From: Ancistrus triradiatus
Taxonomy: Eukaryota; Chordata; Actinopteri; Siluriformes; Loricariidae
Direction of reading: 5' to 3'
NCBI GenBank assembly: GCA_025084515.1
Contig: JAJAGP010001343.1
Coordinates: forward strand, 62,001 to 126,000
Length of the DNA: 64,000 nucleotides
In this document: in pieces, positions 23,522 through 36,004 of the stretch
How the letters are laid out: every line of letters starts with the position of its first letter
Numbering within the stretch: position 1 is the first letter of the stretch
The notes under the pieces: model-generated
Told to the model about the DNA's origin: nothing
Seen by the model: only the letters and a program-made list of their open reading frames with translations
Database searches by the model: none
Position numbers and translations under genes: made by a program

Positions 23522-23722
23522 CTTTTCTAATTAGGTAGCTAGTCCTCCCAAGGAGGATGGGTCTCTTTTTGAGTCTTGATCCTCCTAAGGTTTCTTCCTT
23601 ATAATGTTTAGGGAGTTTTTCTTTGCCACTGTAGTCCTAGGCTTGATCAATTAGAGCTTATATAATAGAAAATTGTAAAGTTTCTCCATTGTAAAAAGTG
23701 CTACAGAAATTTGACTTTGTCT
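23522..23722 (+). repeat. Dispersed fish repeat (LINE 3'-tail-like)
   Basis: Reads ggatgggtctctttttgagt, cctcctaaggtttcttcctt, agggagtttttctttgccac, tccattgtaaaaagtgctac then agaaatttgactttg. The same sequence occurs in plus orientation at 31505 and minus at 50975 and 60065. It resembles 3' regions of retroelements common in fish. Confidence 0.65.
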
Positions 23723-23779
23723 CTCTGACTGGGATTGGAATGGGACAATTGTCAATTGGAAAGACACTTTGTTTAAGTC

Positions 23780-24300
23780 ACTGTGGTGGTTAGAAACCTT
23801 AATAGTGGTAAGGCTGCAGGGGTGGATGAGATCAGGCAGGAGATGTTGGAGGTATTGGACAGGGTTGGCGTTGTGTGGTTAACATGCCTCTTCAGTGTTG
23901 CAAGTCGGGAGTGGTACCTCTTTACTGGAAAACTTGGTGGTTGCCTGTATTTTCAAAAAAGGGAACCAAAGGGTGTATTCTAGTTGTAGGGGAATTGTAC
24001 TTGTCAGGAAAGGAAACATTGAGGGTTCTGTCCAGACCATGAAACAGTGGACCTGCTCTTTTCTCTTGCTCAACTTTAAGGGTCTTGGGAGTGTTTTAAT
24101 CCAGTCTATGTGTATTTGTTGATTTGTGGAAGGCATATGATTGTGTACCTTGGCATGTATGGCAGGAATCTCTGTATGAAGTTAGTGTCAGTTGTGTCTG
24201 CATGCTTGCCATTAATTCAGTGTACAGATATAAAAATGTGTCTTTTATCTCTGGACGTTGTGGCTGTAAACAGTTGGTCACATCAACGGCCAATCAATGC
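23780..24300 (+). mobile_element. Non-LTR retrotransposon (LINE) reverse transcriptase fragment, 5' piece
   Basis: Frames read VVRNLNSGKAAGVDEIRQEM then LVVACIFKKGN and, further on, FVDLWKAYDCVPW-like (24115-24155), which are RT motifs around fingers and the first catalytic Asp. Stops and frameshifts are frequent. The element continues at 25085 and again at 27095 after a Tc1 insertion. Confidence 0.7.
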
Positions 24301-24354
24301 TGCCGATTCACGAGCAGAGATGGGAGTTAAGAGATAAGATTGTAAGTCCATCAT

Positions 24355-24380
24355 TTGTGTGTGTGTGTGTGTGTGTGTGT
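24355..24380 (+). repeat. (GT)n microsatellite
   Basis: About 13 GT units between the LINE fragment and the LTR-like stretch. Confidence 0.85.
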
Positions 24381-24394
24381 AAGATCAACCTTAT

Positions 24395-24785
24395 CGTTCG
24401 TGTCCTCACTTGCTCGTTAGGCCAGGTTTAAACTAGAGACTGTTCTGACTCGATTGATGTGTTTAGAGACTTTTTGTGCAAGTTTCTTTTGTTTGTGTTT
24501 ATGACTTTCCGCTACTTATTTGTAACATGCTGTAAGTGGCATTTGTAAGTTTATGTGCTGTCCTAATGTAAGTAGTACTCCTTCATTTGTCCCCGCACTA
24601 CCTGTATATTCTCGAACCTATAACTATATAAACTGGTTCATATTCACTCTTTGAGACTCTGTTTCATCTGGCTGATCTTCTGTGTTGTTCGTAATTCTGT
24701 CTATCAAAGCATTTTTGGCTTCTGTTAAACAAAAGTATCAGGTCCATCATGAGTACTCTTAAGTGTACTCATTCTCTTAAGTGTT
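24395..24785 (+). repeat. LTR-like repeat, plus orientation, partner inverted at 62095-62500
   Basis: Shares long blocks with the reverse complement of 62095-62500: tgatgtgtttagagac, ctacttatttgtaacat, aagtagtactccttcattt, cctataactatataaactgg, tttcatctggctgatcttct and tctgtctatcaaagcattt. A TATA-like ctatataaac lies in the middle, as in a retroelement LTR. No adjoining gag/pol is seen, so it could be a solo LTR or another repeat. Confidence 0.5.
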
Positions 24786-25084
24786 ATGGCTTTCCCTTAC
24801 ATGAGAGTAAATGAATGTATTTTCTATAATTATTGTGAATTTCCATAAATTAAAAAAATAGTTTGGCATGTGTATGACAGTTTAGGCTTCGGATGCTGTG
24901 TAGATGGTAGCCTTCCACTTGCGTTTTCAGCAGTATCTCTGCCACATCGTGTGCATGCATTTTTCGTGTAAAAATACCCCTTATATTTACATCACAGTAG
25001 AATAAAAAGACTATGTGACTATGGTAATGTCTGATCAATCTCCATTTTGATCAACGTCCTGTTTCATAGAGCTTACTGCTGAGC

Positions 25085-25497
25085 TTAAATGGTGCATACC
25101 TGTAAGGCGGGGGTCATGTGTAAAGTTGTTCAAGGTTGGTATGAATATCCTGTTTGTAGTATTCATAGACAGGATGTTAAAACACAGTCGAAACTGGACT
25201 GGGGTCCATTACAGCACATTGGAGGTGATATGTCTGTTATTCGCAGATGGTGTTTTCCATTTAGCAGCAACCAAGGCAGATCTTGCACTGAAGCATTTCA
25301 TTCTGATGAAAATCAGCACCTCCATTGTATTCTCCTGGAAAAGAGTGGGATGCCTATGGAAAAAAACCTGTCCCAGTGCAGGAGTTCTTTTTACTTTGGG
25401 ATCTTGTTGAGCGAGAGATTGATAAACATTTTGGGTCGGCAGCAGCAGTTTCGCGGTCACTGTCCTGGTTAGACTACTTTCCTATTCTCACCAACAA
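25085..25497 (+). mobile_element. LINE reverse transcriptase fragment, middle piece
   Basis: Reads VICLLFADGVFHLAATKADL (the FADD-box neighbourhood with the second Asp changed to Gly) and EIDKHFGSAAAVSRSLSW, which are typical downstream parts of fish LINE RT. Broken by frameshifts. The right edge at 25497 is the insertion point of the Tc1 element. Confidence 0.75.
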
Positions 25498-27094
25498 TGG
25501 TGCTTGAAAGTTTGTGAACCCTTTAGAATTTTCTATATTTATGCATAAATATGACCTAAAACATCATCAGATTTTCACACAAGTCCTAAAAGTAGATAAA
25601 CAGTTAAACAAATGAGACAAAAATATTATACTTTGTCATTTATTTATTGAGGAAAATGGTCCAATATTACATATTAGTGAGTGGGAAAAGTATGTGAACC
25701 TTTGCTTTCAGTATCTGGTGTGACCCCCCTGTGCAGCGATAACTGCAACTAAACGTTTCCTGTAACTGTTGATCAGTCCTGCACACCGGCTTGGAGGAAT
25801 TTTAGCCCATTCCTCCATACAGAACAGCTTCAGCTCTGGGATGTTGGTGGGTTTCCTCACATTAGCTGCTCACTGCAGGTCCTTCCACAACATTTCCATC
25901 GGATTAAGGTCAGGACTTTGACTTGGCCGTAAAACATTAACTTTATTCTTCTAAGGAACTAACATTAACTTTAACCATTCTTTGGTGGAACAACTTGTGT
26001 GCTTAGGGTCATTGTCTTGCTGCATGACCCACCTTCTCTTGAGATTCAGTTCAAGGACAGATGTCCTGATATTTCCTTTAGAATTATCTGATATAATTCA
26101 GAATTCATTGTTCCACCGATGATGGCAAGCCATCCTGGCCCAGATGCAGCAAAACAGGCCCAAATCATGATACTACCACCACCATGTTTCACAGATGGGA
26201 TAAGGCTCTTATTCTGGAATGCAGTGTTTTCCTTTCTCCAAACATAACGCTTTTCTTCTAAACCAAAAAGTTCTATTTTGTTCTCATCCGTCCACAAAAA
26301 ATTCTTCCAATAGCCTTCTGGCTCGTCCACATGATCTTTAGCAAACTGCCGACGAGCAGCAATGTGTTTTTTGGAGAGTAGTGGCTTTCTCCTTGCAACC
26401 CTGCCATGCACATCATTGTTGTTCAGTGTTCTTCTGATGGTGAACTCATTAATATTAGCCGATGTGAGAGAGGCCTTCAGTTGCTTAGAAGTTACCCTGG
26501 GGTCCTTTGTGACCTCGCCAACTATTACACGCCTTGCTCTTGGAGGGTCAACCACTCCTGGGGAGGGTAACAATGGTCTTGAATTTCCTCCATTTGTACA
26601 CAATCTGTCTGACTGTGGATTGCTGAAGTCCAAACTCTTTAGAGATGTTTTTTAACCTTTTCCAACCTGATGAGCATCAACAACTCTTTTTCTGAGGTCC
26701 TCAGAAAACTCCTTTGTTCGTGCCATGATACACTTCCACAAACATGTGTTGTGAAATGCAGACTTTGATAGATCCTTGTTTTTTAAATAAAACAGGGTGC
26801 CCACTCACACCTGATTTGTCATCCCATTGATTGAAAACGCCTGACTCTAATTTCACCTTCAAATTAACTGCTAATCCTAGAGGTTCACATACTTTTGGCA
26901 CTCCCTAATATGTAATATTGAATCATTTTCCTCAATAAATAAATGACCAAGTATAATATGTTTGTCTCATGTGTTTAACTGGGTTCTCTTTATCTACTTT
27001 TAGGACTTGTGTGAAAATCTGATGATGTTTTAGGTCATATTTATGCAAAAATATAGAAAATTCTAAAGGGTTCACAAACTTTCAAGCACCACTG
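25498..27094 (-). mobile_element. Tc1-like transposon inserted in a LINE
   Basis: Ends are inverted: left TGGTGCTTGAAAGTTTGTGA then accctttagaattttctata; right tatagaaaattctaaagggt then tcacaaactttcaagcacca and ctg. Arms exceed 150 bases. It is 1.6 kb with transposase on the minus strand. LINE sequence lies on both sides (25085-25497 and 27095-27340). Relatives are at 8672, 15010, 36778 and 42803. Confidence 0.92.
25703..26726 (-). pseudogene. Tc1 transposase, frameshifted
   Basis: Starts at the minus-strand ATG at 26726 with MARTKEFSEDLRKR. A 195-codon open part (26633-26046) holds RVTSKQLKASLTSANINEF, then WKNFLWTDENKIELFG (first catalytic Asp), then VKHGGGSIMIWACF. After 26046 the frame shifts, and coding for the second Asp (DP-region) and the NPIE-type Glu block is degraded and partly deleted. 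A full protein would be about 340 residues. Confidence 0.88.
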
Positions 27095-27345
27095 AGCTTG
27101 AGGTAGTGACTGAAAAGGGGGGGCGGTAGAGGTGGTTTGAGCATCTCACAAGGATGCCCCCAGGTTGGCTCATGCTGGACCTGTTCCAGGCATGGCCCTC
27201 TGGACGGAGCCCAGGACCACAAGGTTACTTGACTTGGGAACATTTGGTGATTCCTCAAGGAAGATCTAGAATCAGTGGCTGGGGATAGAGAAGTCTTGAC
27301 CGACCTTCTCAGCCTGTTGCCAGTGAGACTTTCATCAGGTAAAGT
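27095..27345 (+). mobile_element. LINE fragment, 3' piece after the Tc1 insertion
   Basis: Reads LRWFEHLTRMPPG-like sequence (ggtggtttgagcatctcaca aggatgcccccagg region), then sequence resembling GRRPGPRTT-type C-terminal LINE sequence. It continues the element cut at 25497. Confidence 0.7.
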
Positions 27346-28350
27346 GTATGAAAACTGAGACAATTGACTGATGGTGGCTGTTCTGTTATCTCTCAGTGTG
27401 ACTTGGGAGTTTTATACAATTTTACATCCATTATTTTATGTTTTTGGCTATATTAGTTGATGTATTTATATACATTTTGGATCATACTAAAACCAGGTTA
27501 ATCTATCTCTGACATCTGATGACCAGTGTGTCAGCATAAATTTTTTCCAGTAACAATTATGTTAACACATGACTAATGACAATGTTCACATTACTAATCT
27601 TTCAAATGACTAATATTACCTGAAGCCTATTATTTCTAATGTATTATTCGCAAACGACTGTAAAGCTCTTAAGCCAAAGCTAATTGGTTGTTAGTACAAC
27701 CTTTTAAACTTTCTCAGCCCAGCTGAAACAGAATAATCAGATTTAGAAAGCAAGTAAATATGATTTTCTTCTTGTTTCTCATTTTTGTTTAGTACACTTG
27801 AATTTCTAAAGTTCATTTTTGGTGTTTTAAATGGCCAAACTCTATATCTTTTAAAAGAAACATGAGTTTGTCATTTAGCAAAATGAAGAGTGTCCAATTA
27901 CTAAAAAAAACGTTCATATAAAGGTTAACTATCATGAGAAAAGACAAACTGGGTCTAACTAGAATTAACAACCATACAGGCAGAGGCTTGAAGGAAAGGC
28001 ATATTTGAGACTCAAAAATACATTGAAAATTTCAAATGGGCAAAAGAACACAGACATGGAATTGTGGTTGACATGAAATGAGTAGATCTGTACTGAGAGC
28101 GTTGTAATATGTCCTTCACCACAACCTTTGGGAAGTCAGTCACAACTTTGGACGGAACTACAGAAGGCATGGATTGAAATTTCCCCAGAATATCTTCCAA
28201 ATATCTGCAAAACTGTAATTGATGCATATAGAGGAACCTTTTAAAAATCTAAAGTTTGATTGTCAGTGTATTGACTATAATTTATGATAAATGTAACAGT
28301 TTTATAGTGATTCCAAACTTCCAAACACAGGCAGTGATACAATACACACA
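27346..28350. other. Intergenic stretch, one possible transposase scrap
   Basis: Mostly unique A/T-rich sequence. At 28150-28230 the plus-strand reading LQKAWIEISPEYLPNICKT resembles the C-terminal tail of Tc1 transposases (weak). No other feature. Confidence 0.35.
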
Positions 28351-28770
28351 CACTATATCCAAAAGTGTATGGACACCTAAAATATTACATCCAAAACATG
28401 GATATTTCTAAAAGGGTCTTCTAAAAGGGCTTTCCACTACATTTTGGAACATGACTGTGAGATTGGCTTCTGATGTTAGATAAATAAACCCTGACTCTCT
28501 TTTTCAAGTTTCAACCAATTATCTATGGACTTTATTTAAAGACAGCAGGGCAGAAATTTGATGAACTGACTTTTCGGAAGCAGAAACATATAAATGTGTC
28601 ATATTGAGAGTCACTGGGGTATCAGTACAGTCTGTTCTACTGCCACTGTTTGTCTATGGAGAATCCAGAAATGTATGGTATATATTATGAATGTGTTACA
28701 AGTGAGTATTGTTGAAATAGCAGAGCTCAGTAATTTGAATGGGTGTTCACAAACTTTTGTCTTTATAGTG
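28351..28770. mobile_element. MITE with CACTATAT..CAAAAGT ends
   Basis: Left cactatatccaaaagtgtat then ggacacct; right gggtgttcacaaacttttgt then ctttatagtg. It is 420 bases and belongs to the same family as 4028-4501. Confidence 0.8.
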
Positions 28771-29914
28771 TATGTACTGACAGTATACAGTATACTACTC
28801 ACACACAGACACACTTTGTCCAAGTCACTTGGAATGTGAGCACACGTGTTAAAACTGTTCATTCACACACAATAACCATACCCAAAACATATATAGAACT
28901 AATGTGAATCCATCTCACACACATGTACATCTCTTCATTAAAAAACACTCAGACTCACAGATGCATCCACTTACAGAATGATAGACACACACATGCTGTG
29001 GGAGAGGTATGTGTGCAGATGAATGAAAGCCAAAGGACAAAGGGCTGTTGGAAAACCCCGGCAAGGAATAAAACAAAAATGGCAATACCAGCCAAAATAG
29101 CTTTTAAAGTCAAATTTTGTTAGCAGACTAAAGCTTTTCTTAAATCAAGTAAATAGATCATATACCTTTGATTATGATAAACTTTGACTATTTCTAAAAC
29201 TATTTAACTTTTTTATTTCACTTTCTTCCTTTCCTTTACTAACAAGTATTTTTATCATTCTTATTAGAATGTTTTACTGTAAAGTCCTCCCATCTCGCCT
29301 TTGTGGGAGCTGCTGCCTTTACAAAATAGTTTTGTATATCTGTCTACAAGTAGAAGAATAATATTCTTCTTGTGATCAACTATTAACTTATTACAATCAG
29401 GTATCTGTAAAATTTACAGTCATAAAATCAAGAGAGACCAAGCCATCCATTCATGTCTACCCTAAATACTGCAATGTTTAAATTAAATGCTTTAATTGGC
29501 TTTTTCAGTGGGTAACTTTACGTTCATTAATCATCAGGTTTCCTCTGCTAGCATAATACAGTTTCCACTGGTGTACCAATGAGTTTTCATTTTGGTTAAA
29601 TTAACAATGGTAATCTATATTCAATAATGTATTTTCTTTATTTTTATATTGTGTTGAAATTATACTCACCTTCAAAAACATCTACTCATACAGACACCTT
29701 CTCCCTGTTGGATTGTGTATTTTCAAATAGCAGTGCAGAGCAATAACCTGACACAGAACAAACATTCAATCCTTGTTTCGGGTTTCAGGGACATTTTGAG
29801 GCAGCAGCATCACCCCCAGATCCTAGTGCATCATACTTCATTACATTACGAATCTCAAGATCAATATTCTGCTGTTGGTGGAGGGATGTTTTTGGTCTGA
29901 AACAGGTCTAATGA
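28771..29914. other. Intergenic stretch, no recognised gene
   Basis: Short CA-rich patches near 28801 and 28985; otherwise unique A/T-rich sequence without coding signal. Confidence 0.4.
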
Positions 29915-30120
29915 TGTCTGTGGTGGGGACATTTGGCTGGTCCCTATGAGGAAAACTGTTTTTTTTTAATGGAAACTGCAACTTTCTTTTGAAATGTCAA
30001 AGGAGTCAAGAGACTGTGGGTGCCTCAGTTTCCTCCCACAGTCCAAAGACATGCTTTAAGTTAATTGATTATGTGAATAGGCCCAATCTGAGTATGTATG
30101 ACTAATTTCAAAGTAACCTT
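29915..30120. repeat. Microsatellite-linked repeat scrap followed by a SINE scrap
   Basis: 29915-30005 has ggtggggacatttggctggt and gaaactgcaactttctttt. 30018-30060 has cctcagtttcctcccacag then tccaaagacatgc, the body of the DANA/Mermaid-like SINE seen complete at 54183. Confidence 0.6.
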
Positions 30121-30637
30121 GTGTGTCAATGTCACCGTGAAGCCACTATTGCTGAATTCGATGTTACATAAACCAAATTAGCAAACAATCAAACTATGGG
30201 ATGTCCCAACAACATCAAGGGTGACAAATGGAGAAAGACAAAAACAGAAAATAGAAGAAAGGCAGAATGTTGAGCCAAGTGACCCAGAGATACAAGACAT
30301 AGGACCCAAAAATAAAGAAATGGACTGAGTAAGACGAGGGCATAAGAGCAATGTCAGATGATATTATTACCCATTGTGCTGGGTGGAGCTTAAGGAATCT
30401 AAATGTCAATCAGCTTAAGATGTTCTTTAATTTCAATAAGAATTGAATTAGGATCAAAATAATAGCTGTTGTTATAATTTGGCTTATGTTATATTATTTC
30501 AATTGTTGTGTATCTGTCTACACATCTACAACAATTCAAGCAGACTGTTTTTGGAAAGTGAGAGGGCAAGGTCAGAGACAGTTGTCAGAGACTGAGAAAG
30601 TGATACAGTGGACAGCTGGGACACAAAACACACCCTC

Positions 30638-30680
<43 letters not shown>

Positions 30681-31500
30681 ATATAAGTGACATGTTGGGA
30701 TGTACATACAAACCAGCAGATGCCACACATGCTAAGGCTTATGTCTCAAGGTCTGACCCTTAATGCCTCCAAGGAATGAAGGAAGGATCGAGGAGGACGT
30801 TGATCTTCTAAAATTAAAGCACTTACAATAACACACACACACACAAACACACCCTTCTCATCAGTATCAGTTTAGAGCTGCTGAGTGATCTTCACTACTT
30901 GTCAAACAGCTATTAACAGGGTAAAAGATACATATATACAGAGATGATATGCTATAAATGTTGTGAGGGTAAACTGTTAAGCAATATTTCAATGGCAAGC
31001 AGGATTGTTGTAGGTTATGAAAACAAAATACAGTGTTAAAATGGCGTTCTAAATTACATTACATTACAGTACATACTAATTAATTAAAAGCAGCTGTGAA
31101 TGAACTTTCCTCTGACTGTAGCACAGGTGTCAGATGTGGGTGGTTTTATTTGGGAATACACACTAAACAGGCTGCCAGTCTTTCATAGGGCATCAAACAC
31201 ACTCATTCACACTTACTCAGGCACACGGTAATTTAGTACAATCAATGTTCTTTGCTTGTTGGAAGACATCCACAAGGATATGTGGGCAGCATAACACAAA
31301 AACTAATCCAAGTTGAGGATTAAAACTGGGATCCTGAAGTTGTACAGAATCTGGTCCTAGCCCAGGATTTGTTCAGATTACAATGGAGGTAGTGTGGGGC
31401 TGATTTTTACATTATTTTATTTTTATTCAATATTTTTTTTACCTGTTAATTATTTTGTTTCTGTTTTTAAACTATTGCTATAAACCTATTAACTAGATAA
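30121..31500. other. Intergenic stretch with (CA)n tract
   Basis: (CA)n at 30640-30675, with a smaller one at 30833-30842. No coding supported: the ORFs across the tract are low-complexity readings. Confidence 0.5.
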
Positions 31501-31504
31501 TTTA

Positions 31505-31625
31505 GTTTAATTCTTACATATACCATCAAAGCCGCCCAAAAAGGTTGGGTCCCTTTTTGAGTCTTGGTCCTCCCAAGGATCATTACTTAATGAGTTAAAT
31601 TAGACTTAACTCATCCTTCCCTTCT
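31505..31625 (+). repeat. Dispersed fish repeat, plus orientation
   Basis: gttgggtccctttttgagtc then ttggtcctcccaagg matches 23560-23595. Confidence 0.55.
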
Positions 31626-31807
31626 CAGGTAGTGTGTCGGACATAGCTGACGTAATCCCTTTGGACGTATTTCTTACTGTCTCCCAAATAGTGGATTCCA
31701 GACCTATATTTATTCATTACTTAACCAAGACAATACACGTGCCCCACCAAATTTGCTATGAAATTTTACTCCTCCTCGTAACGAGGGCTTCATTATTTGA
31801 GAAGGGT

Positions 31808-32160
31808 AAATTGCATTTACAGCATTTAGCAGAAACCCTTATGCAAAGCGACTTACAGAAGTGCTTTGTATTTTTCTTAGTAGACATTACCTCATGCTAG
31901 TACAAATAAGCCATAGCCCACTAACACAATCCAACCAGAACCTGCTAGGATCAGATATGGCTAAATCAGCAAAACCCAAAGCATTTGTTATATGCAATTG
32001 CATTTTCAACCTTCACTTAAGTGCTTTGTGAAGAGGTGAGTCTTTAGTCACCGCTTGAAGACTGCAAGAGTCACTTGGAGCTCCAGTAGAAGTTCATTCC
32101 TCCACCTGGGTGCAAGGATAGAGAAGAGTCTTGATGCTTGTCTTCCTTTAATTTTAAATT
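31808..32160 (-). repeat. Dispersed repeat starting with a SINE-like tail
   Basis: tttacagcatttagcagaaa then cccttatgcaaagcgactta at 31815-31860 is the reverse-complement SINE tail; it continues with agtagaagttcattcctcca and agagtcttgatgcttgtctt, a repeat I associate with ostariophysan and other fish. No coding. Confidence 0.45.
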
Positions 32161-32754
32161 AGGTCACTTCACTTCCCTAGATCGAACACTAGACCTTCTT
32201 AGAAGGTTACTGTTTACTGGTCTTCCGCTTTATCAACAGAGAGCTACACACACAAGCACTAACTGCTTCTTCCCTGCAGTTGGGTCCCTGCTCATTACTT
32301 ATCCTCCCTGCTGCCAGCAGAGGTGTCTCGTTCTAATAAATCATCAAATATTCAATTATATGCCATATGTGGAGGAATCCCATCCAGGACATAGCACCAA
32401 CATGTTGTACCTTAGAACCTCAGATGAAGAACCAAGAGACTCAGTATTTTGTAATCAGCAGACATTTATTTTACAGAGTCAGGCTAGTAGTCTTACAACG
32501 TACAGTTCAATGTGAGGGTTAAATGTTGGGACTAGAACCTACAACTCTTTGATCCAATAGTCTGATAGCTTTACCACTAAACCACCACCACATAGTTTGT
32601 CCCCCAGTGACAAAGCCTATTACTAGGACCTATAAAAGCTGTGTTTAAGTAGATGTGATTTCAATGTGTTTAATTTCAAACTACCAAAGCAGAGCAATTC
32701 TGTGCTCATAATATTTTGTACATGCATCTGTGTCAAAATTCAGAGCGACTTACC

Positions 32755-32900
32755 AGTTTTTTGCTTTTAAAATCCAAGCCATTGTGGGTTAAAGGCCTTG
32801 CTCAAGGACTCAACAGTGGCAGCTTTGGCAGAGGTGTGTTTTGAACCCTGGGCATTCTGGTCCACAGTCCCACATCTTAACCACTAAACCAATACCATAG
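32755..32900 (-). mobile_element. tRNA-derived SINE, minus orientation, partial
   Basis: attgtgggttaaaggccttg, caacagtggcagctttggca and ttgaaccctgggcattctgg match the copy at 33911. The 3' tail is incomplete. Confidence 0.7.
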
Positions 32901-32908
32901 ACTCACAA

Positions 32909-34226
32909 ACCACTTATTAGATCCACCTCCTTGTTTATACATGCATTGTCCATTTTATCAGTTCCACTTACCACGTAGAAGCACTTTGTAGTTCTACAAT
33001 TACAGACTGTACCGAACGGTAGTTCATCTGTTTCTCTACATACTTTGTTAGTCCCCTTTACTCTGTTTTCAAATGATCAGAACCATCACAGATTACGTTC
33101 TATTTGGGCGGTGGTTGATTCTCAGTGCTGCAGTGACACTGATGTGGTGGTGGTGTGTTAGTGTGTGTTGAGCTGGTATGAGTGGATCAGACACAGCAGT
33201 GCTGCTGGAGTTGTCACTGATGGACTGAAATTAGTCCACCAACCAAAAATGTGCAGCCACCATAGGTGTGTCTACCTTCTTTTTGACATGCTCAAACACC
33301 CCTAAATAGAGTCCCAGCACCCCTAAAATACAAAATAAAAAGTATTTTTAAATGAAAGTCTCCGATAAGCTAAAAAATATTTAAAAACATATAAAGCATG
33401 TGGTTTAAACATAATATTTTAACACAGAAAATACAGCAGTCCAGTGTTGAGATACAAGTGATAACTTTGTGCCTCACAGGCTGTTGTTGTTGGTGTCTGT
33501 CCAGTCAGTGTTCCCCTACCCAAAAACTCAGAAGTTGTTTCTTTAGATGTGTGGGAAGGACAGTCCAAAATTATTTTTAAATTTACAGTTTGTTTGTTTG
33601 TTTATTTAAAAAAGTAGCCTAAAACTCTGATCCTAGAATCACCTTTGCTAGCCAGCAGCATCCTGTGAGCACCACTGAAATATTAGAGGGTTTCTAAAAC
33701 AAACTGTACAACAATAGATGAGCTACTGTTTACTGTCTACTTTACATCTACAAAGTGGAGCAATATGGTAGATAAGCGCAGAGTGAGTAAACACGGTGCT
33801 TAAAAATTCCAGCAACATACCACCACTTCAGTGTCACTGCAGTGCTGACAATGAGCCACCACCCAATTAGTACCTGATCAGTGGTGGTCCTGTTGGGTCC
33901 TGACCATTATCCCTTATCCAGAGCGACTTACAATTGATACAATCCAAGCAATTGTGGGTTAAGGGCCTTGCTCAAGGACCCAACAGTGGCAGCTTGGGAT
34001 TTGAACCCTAGACCTTCAGGTCCACAAATCCAGTACCTTAACCACTGGGCTACCAGAGTCCCATTATAGAATAGAGTAAAAGGGACGAACAAAGTATGGA
34101 GAGAAACAGATGGACTACAGTCTGTAATTGTAGAACTACAAAGTGCCTCTATATGGTGGCACTGATCAAATAGACAATGAGTGTAGAAACAAGACGCTGT
34201 ACCTAATAAAGTGCTCGGTGAGTGTA
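32909..34226. mobile_element. Large fold-back DNA element with a SINE inside
   Basis: The left arm (from 32909: caaaccacttattagatcca, cactttgtagttctacaatt, catctgtttctctacatact, ggtggttgattctcagtgct) is matched in reverse complement by the right arm (ending acctaataaagtgctcggtg agtgta). Arms are about 300 bases each. The right arm is interrupted by a SINE (33911-34061). No transposase seen. A second copy lies at 37466-38060. Confidence 0.75.
33911..34061 (-). mobile_element. SINE nested in the fold-back element
   Basis: From cccttatccagagcgactta to aaccactgggctaccagagt. It is flanked by the short direct repeat CATTAT at 33905-33910 and 34062-34067, consistent with a target-site duplication from retroposition. 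Minus orientation. Confidence 0.85.
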
Positions 34227-34424
34227 CATTTTCATGGGTGGCACCAAAGCATATCAAAACATTTAAGCTTTGTGTCATTGTTGATTTATATTTGTTATTG
34301 AGTGTGGAATAGACAACATATGTGCAGTCTTACAAGCTAGTCTTTCAGGAATTACAGGCAGACAAACTCAAACTTGCATGCATGAGTTAACTCTGCTTTT
34401 ATACACCAACTGCTGTGGAAACTG

Positions 34425-34520
34425 AGATGTTTGATGTCTTGTGTTTGTTGTTAAGCGTCCTTGGGTACTGTGAAAGGCACTACATAAATTAAACTTATTA
34501 TTATTATTATTATTATTATG
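34425..34520 (+). mobile_element. LINE (L2-like) 3' tail with (ATT)n
   Basis: cgtccttgggtactgtgaaa then ggcactacataaatt and a (TTA)n run at 34496-34519, the usual 3' end of L2-type fish LINEs. Confidence 0.6.
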
Positions 34521-35365
34521 TGTTTTGTCAGTTTTATCAGACACATTGCAACAGTCTAGGACAGCACATTATATGAACTCAAGCATCATGCCACTGAATG
34601 CACATACCTGGTTAATTATCCTCCCTAATCCACAACAATAACAGCAAACCTGACGTATAACTGTACTGTTATGCAAACCCCAGGCCACAACGGCAGGTCT
34701 TAAACAACAAAGCACACAAAGCCTACTGGATACCTTTCACCACAAACTTCCTATTTGTGTGGAAGTGCTGAACGTCTATTAGAGAGGCATGCATTCCTGT
34801 GCTGTTTAATTTTAAGAAGTACATGCACTGACCTATCCAATTATTTGCATAAAATCTATTAAAATGCCTGTTTTATGAGCAAATTCCTGCCAAAATCTGA
34901 TACATGATCAGATTCTAAGGGTGGGTGTAAACACATTCTCTTTCAGCTAGCTCTATTGGTATGCACTGTGGAACTTGCGGGGAAAGGAAAGGAATTATTG
35001 GCACCTACTTAACACATCAAATTTGATCTCAACACCGCCTCTCAGTTTCACATTGACCTATATATTCCTGCACTAATTTAATTACCAGTAATCTTCTCTC
35101 TATAATTAAGCATCCAATTCACTTCATATTCACATTTTCTATTTTGGGTTTTGTTGTCAGTCAGGGTTAGGCATTATTTGGCTTAATGTGGAATGGTTGG
35201 AGGACCTTATTGTAAGTCACCTCTTTAAATGTCTAATCCTTAATGAATCCCCCCGACTTCCTGAGAAATACCAGAAACACATTTTCAAATTTTCCCACAC
35301 GCACATACCAGCCTGTATCAAACATTCCCATGCCATTGTCCAAGTTAAAGTGCGTGTAAAACTCA
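34521..35365. other. Intergenic stretch, no recognised gene
   Basis: Unique A/T-rich sequence. A scrap near 34890-34940 (gatcagattctaagggtggg) resembles the elements at 13590. Confidence 0.4.
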
Positions 35366-35368
35366 GAG

Positions 35369-35788
35369 AGAGAGAGAGAAAGAGAGCGAGAGAGAGTGGG
35401 TCAAGTTTGTATATCATTATAAGGACCAAATGTTCAAGGATAGAAAGATCTGACATTTGACATTGCATGGACATTCTGCTGGTGCCGACAAGAAAAATGG
35501 CGTTGTTGTTGTTGTTGTTTGTTGTTGTTTTATACTTAACTGACACTTTCCCCCTTCCCAAAAAAAAACAAATATTTTTCCTTTGTAGTATTAATAGTTA
35601 CAGCAGCAAGAAATGTCAATGGGAAGTCCTCACATTGACAGAAATCTGGTGTGTGGGGAGAGTCATGTTTATATTATGGGACCAAATATTCTCCAGCAAG
35701 CGATGGGAATCTATTTTTTTTTTTTTACAGAAACTGAACACTACACAAAAACTATAAGAGCCGAAGATCTACGTTGTGGTACTAAGCT

Positions 35789-35829
<41 letters not shown>

Positions 35830-35885
35830 TATATATATATGTATATATGTATTATGTATGTATGTATGTATTTTGTATGTGTGTG
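35369..35885. repeat. Cluster: (GA)n, microsatellite-linked repeat, (TTG)n, (TA)n, (TATG)n
   Basis: (GA)n at 35369-35397; family sequence ttgtatatcattataaggac and gacatttgacattgcatgga at 35406-35480; (GTT)n at 35502-35530; tgtcaatgggaagtcctcac at 35611; (TA)n 35789-35840; (TATG)n 35852-35870. Confidence 0.75.
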
Positions 35886-36004
35886 TGCATTATCTTGCTA
35901 TACTGTATCATCCCTATGAATAGGGAAATCTGGAATTTTTACTATTTTTTTTTCCAGTCTTCGCTTCTTTAACTGCTTTTTTCCCCCAAAAATTACCACT
36001 TTTA

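Noticed and set aside
31634..31900. 88-codon ORF
   Set aside because: Ends in SINE-tail sequence, has no recognisable domain and no conserved composition.
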